This document shows, one piece after another, positions 62,540 through 64,000 of a stretch of 64,000 nt of DNA; within the stretch, counting starts at the first letter, position 1, and each line of letters begins with the position of its first letter. Made by a program: the position numbers and the translations under genes. The notes beneath the pieces are model-generated. The model did no database searches, was not told where the DNA came from, and saw only the letters and a program-made list of their open reading frames with translations. The DNA comes from Oegoconia quadripuncta (taxonomy: Eukaryota; Arthropoda; Insecta; Lepidoptera; Autostichidae): NCBI GenBank assembly GCA_949316235.1, contig OX438743.1:36549242-36613241 (forward strand), written 5' to 3'.

Positions 62540-64000
62540 CAGGGCGTCCCAAAGTTATGGGACATGAAGGGGAAGTACCTTAAATATCGTAGATAGTGAA
62601 TTTTGCTCAAAGAAGACTTTATGTTATTTTTAAAAGTTAGTAATTCTGCATTCATAGATTTTCTAAAAATTACTTGCTTCGGCTGGGAATCGAACCGACT
62701 TAAATGTGAAAAAAAAAACACCCTACTTTTATGATGCCAATCGAAAGAATAGCTAAAAAATAATAACTCTGCCTAAGTAACATAGTATTTTAAAAGAAAG
62801 GAACAACATAAAATGATTGAGTCAAATTTCAAGAAAGTTATTTATTGCCGACGACGTTCGAAAAGTAGCGATATTATCATTCCAAAGATAGCATTGATTA
62901 TTCGTAAATAAGTACCCACTTCATAAAATAGGTACTAACATAGTTTTCCTTATTATAAGTGCACGTGTAGATGAAATGATAAAACTTGTATTTCAATACG
63001 TCCTCTGTAAGCTAGACAGAAGGCAAATTAAAAACAAAAATAAATAATTTATAATTTGAAAATGGAACAGTTTATGACAGCGTTTGTTTGAATGCATACT
63101 TTTTAAGATATTTTAAAAAGAAGTGATATTTTTAAATGTTGTTCTTAAATTTGAAAATGGAACAGTATGTGCGAGCGTTTGTTTTTCGGATATTGATCTG
63201 TTTAGTCTCAATTCACTTACACAAGTGTTATTGTGTTAATTTATTGCGAACATGGCATATCAAGTAAGTTTTGATCTAATGGAAGCATATTTTTTGAACG
63301 ATAAAGATATCTCTAGAAGTTTGCGGTGGTATGGCGTAAAATATCCTGATAGACAAATACCGTCTCGTAAAGTTTTGAAAAGGCTTGTGAACAATTTGAA
63401 AACTCTGGGACGTTTCGATAAACGCCCAAGAGAACCACAGCAAGAAAACCATACGATCAACGACGAAGAACTTGGTATTTTAATTTACTTTTCGGCTTTT
63501 CCGAAAGCATCGGTGAGAGAAGGAGAACATGAAATTGGAGTTTCAAAAAGTAAAATACACCGTGTATTAAAAAAACACGGTTTTAAGAGTTATGTTGAAG
63601 GACGATTGGTTCAAAAATTACTTCCGGGGGATACAGAAAGGAGAAAAAATTTCTGTCTTGATATCCAGGCACGATTGCTCGAAGATCCAAATTTTTTGGA
63701 TAATATTATTTGGACAGACGAATCTAACTTTAGCAATAACGGTATGTATAACCGCAACAATAATCGTATTTGGTCTAAAGAAAATCCCCTACGAGTGACT
63801 GAAACTAATAACCAAGTGCGTTTTTCACTCAACTGTTGGTGCGGACTTTTAAAAAACCGGGTTTTCTTAATCCATTTTTACCAAGGAACCTTGAACACAG
63901 AAAAGTATTTAGGAATACTTCAAATTTTAAGGGATAAGATAAGAAACCATTCCGCGGCGGAGCAAGAAAACTTAATTTTCCAACAAGATGGAGCTCCGGC
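62540..64000 (+). mobile_element. Tc1/mariner-like transposon with open transposase (runs off window)
   Basis: The left arm 62540-62807 (268 bp, CAGGGCGTCCC, TA before it) is nearly identical to the arms of 6220-7035. After the arm comes the same 5' segment found in that deleted copy, then the transposase ORF. The right end is outside the window. Confidence 0.9.
63252..64000 (+). CDS. Tc1/mariner-like transposase, first 249 codons
   Basis: Opens with MAYQVSFDLMEAYFLNDKDI and stays open to the window edge. Residues 1-55 form a helix-turn-helix of the type annotated as DUF4817 in insects. Residues 85-125 form a second helix-turn-helix (ASVREGEHEIGVSKSKIHRV). The catalytic Asp156 lies in IIWTDESNFSNNGMYNRNN, and the second, Asp246, in LIFQQDGAP. 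The third acid must lie beyond the window. It would cut and paste its element at TA. No stops or frameshifts are seen; the deleted copies at 3030 and 6220 keep the missing C-terminal part. The start fits: no earlier in-frame ATG follows the inverted repeat. Confidence 0.88.
   Translation, partial: MAYQVSFDLMEAYFLNDKDISRSLRWYGVKYPDRQIPSRKVLKRLVNNLKTLGRFDKRPREPQQENHTINDEELGILIYFSAFPKASVREGEHEIGVSKSKIHRVLKKHGFKSYVEGRLVQKLLPGDTERRKNFCLDIQARLLEDPNFLDNIIWTDESNFSNNGMYNRNNNRIWSKENPLRVTETNNQVRFSLNCWCGLLKNRVFLIHFYQGTLNTEKYLGILQILRDKIRNHSAAEQENLIFQQDGAP

Overview
The window is genomic DNA from an insect, most likely a moth or butterfly (Lepidoptera). It is AT-rich, its genes are split by GT-AG introns, and it is crowded with transposons of lepidopteran type: R1, Jockey and RTE fragments, tRNA-derived SINEs, a BEL/Pao element, Helitrons with CTAG-type ends, and Tc1/mariner-like elements flanked by TA. 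I do not assign a species.

Three host-type loci stand out. (1) Positions 581-8764 (+) hold seven exons of the MYST histone acetyltransferase Tip60/KAT5. They give 329 residues in one open frame, from just before the zinc finger to the stop; the N-terminal chromodomain part lies upstream of the window. (2) Positions 18788-40666 (-) hold a complete five-exon bZIP gene of the Atf3/JDP2 family (406 codons including the stop), stretched over 22 kb by transposon-filled introns. Tip60 and Atf3 converge, with about 10 kb of AT-rich DNA and small palindromic MITEs between their stop codons. (3) Positions 49398-58225 (+) hold a seven-exon gene for a 517-residue SAM-domain protein like vertebrate SAMD3. 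It is followed 122 bp later by an intronless 820-residue ORF with two zinc fingers and what looks like a complete DDE transposase core of the CACTA/Tnp2 type, and then by six near-identical 145-bp tandem repeats. This pair is the best candidate for an under-described mobile or domesticated system.

Mobile DNA fills most of the rest. Atf3 introns contain an apparently intact two-ORF non-LTR retrotransposon (about 20.8-25.4 kb) and a young BEL/Pao element (30358-33585). The BEL/Pao element has 120-bp LTRs differing at one base, a 5-bp target duplication, and an in-frame deletion of nearly all of RT, RNase H and the integrase core. Three related Tc1/mariner-like elements share the end CAGGGCGTCCC and arms of about 270-280 bp. 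Two are internally deleted (3030-4070, 6220-7035). One (62540 to the window edge) carries an open transposase.

Upstream of Atf3, 41.6-46.8 kb, is a satellite with higher-order structure (three monomers of about 91 bp in a 271-bp repeat) next to decayed R1 and Jockey copies. Intron 3 of the SAM gene holds a 2.5-kb Helitron with large internal tandem repeats and the tail of a Helitron helicase, plus a 242-bp non-autonomous Helitron. Several foldback elements, SINEs and LINE tails lie between. No bacterial-type features, rRNA genes, convincing tRNA genes or CRISPR arrays were seen.
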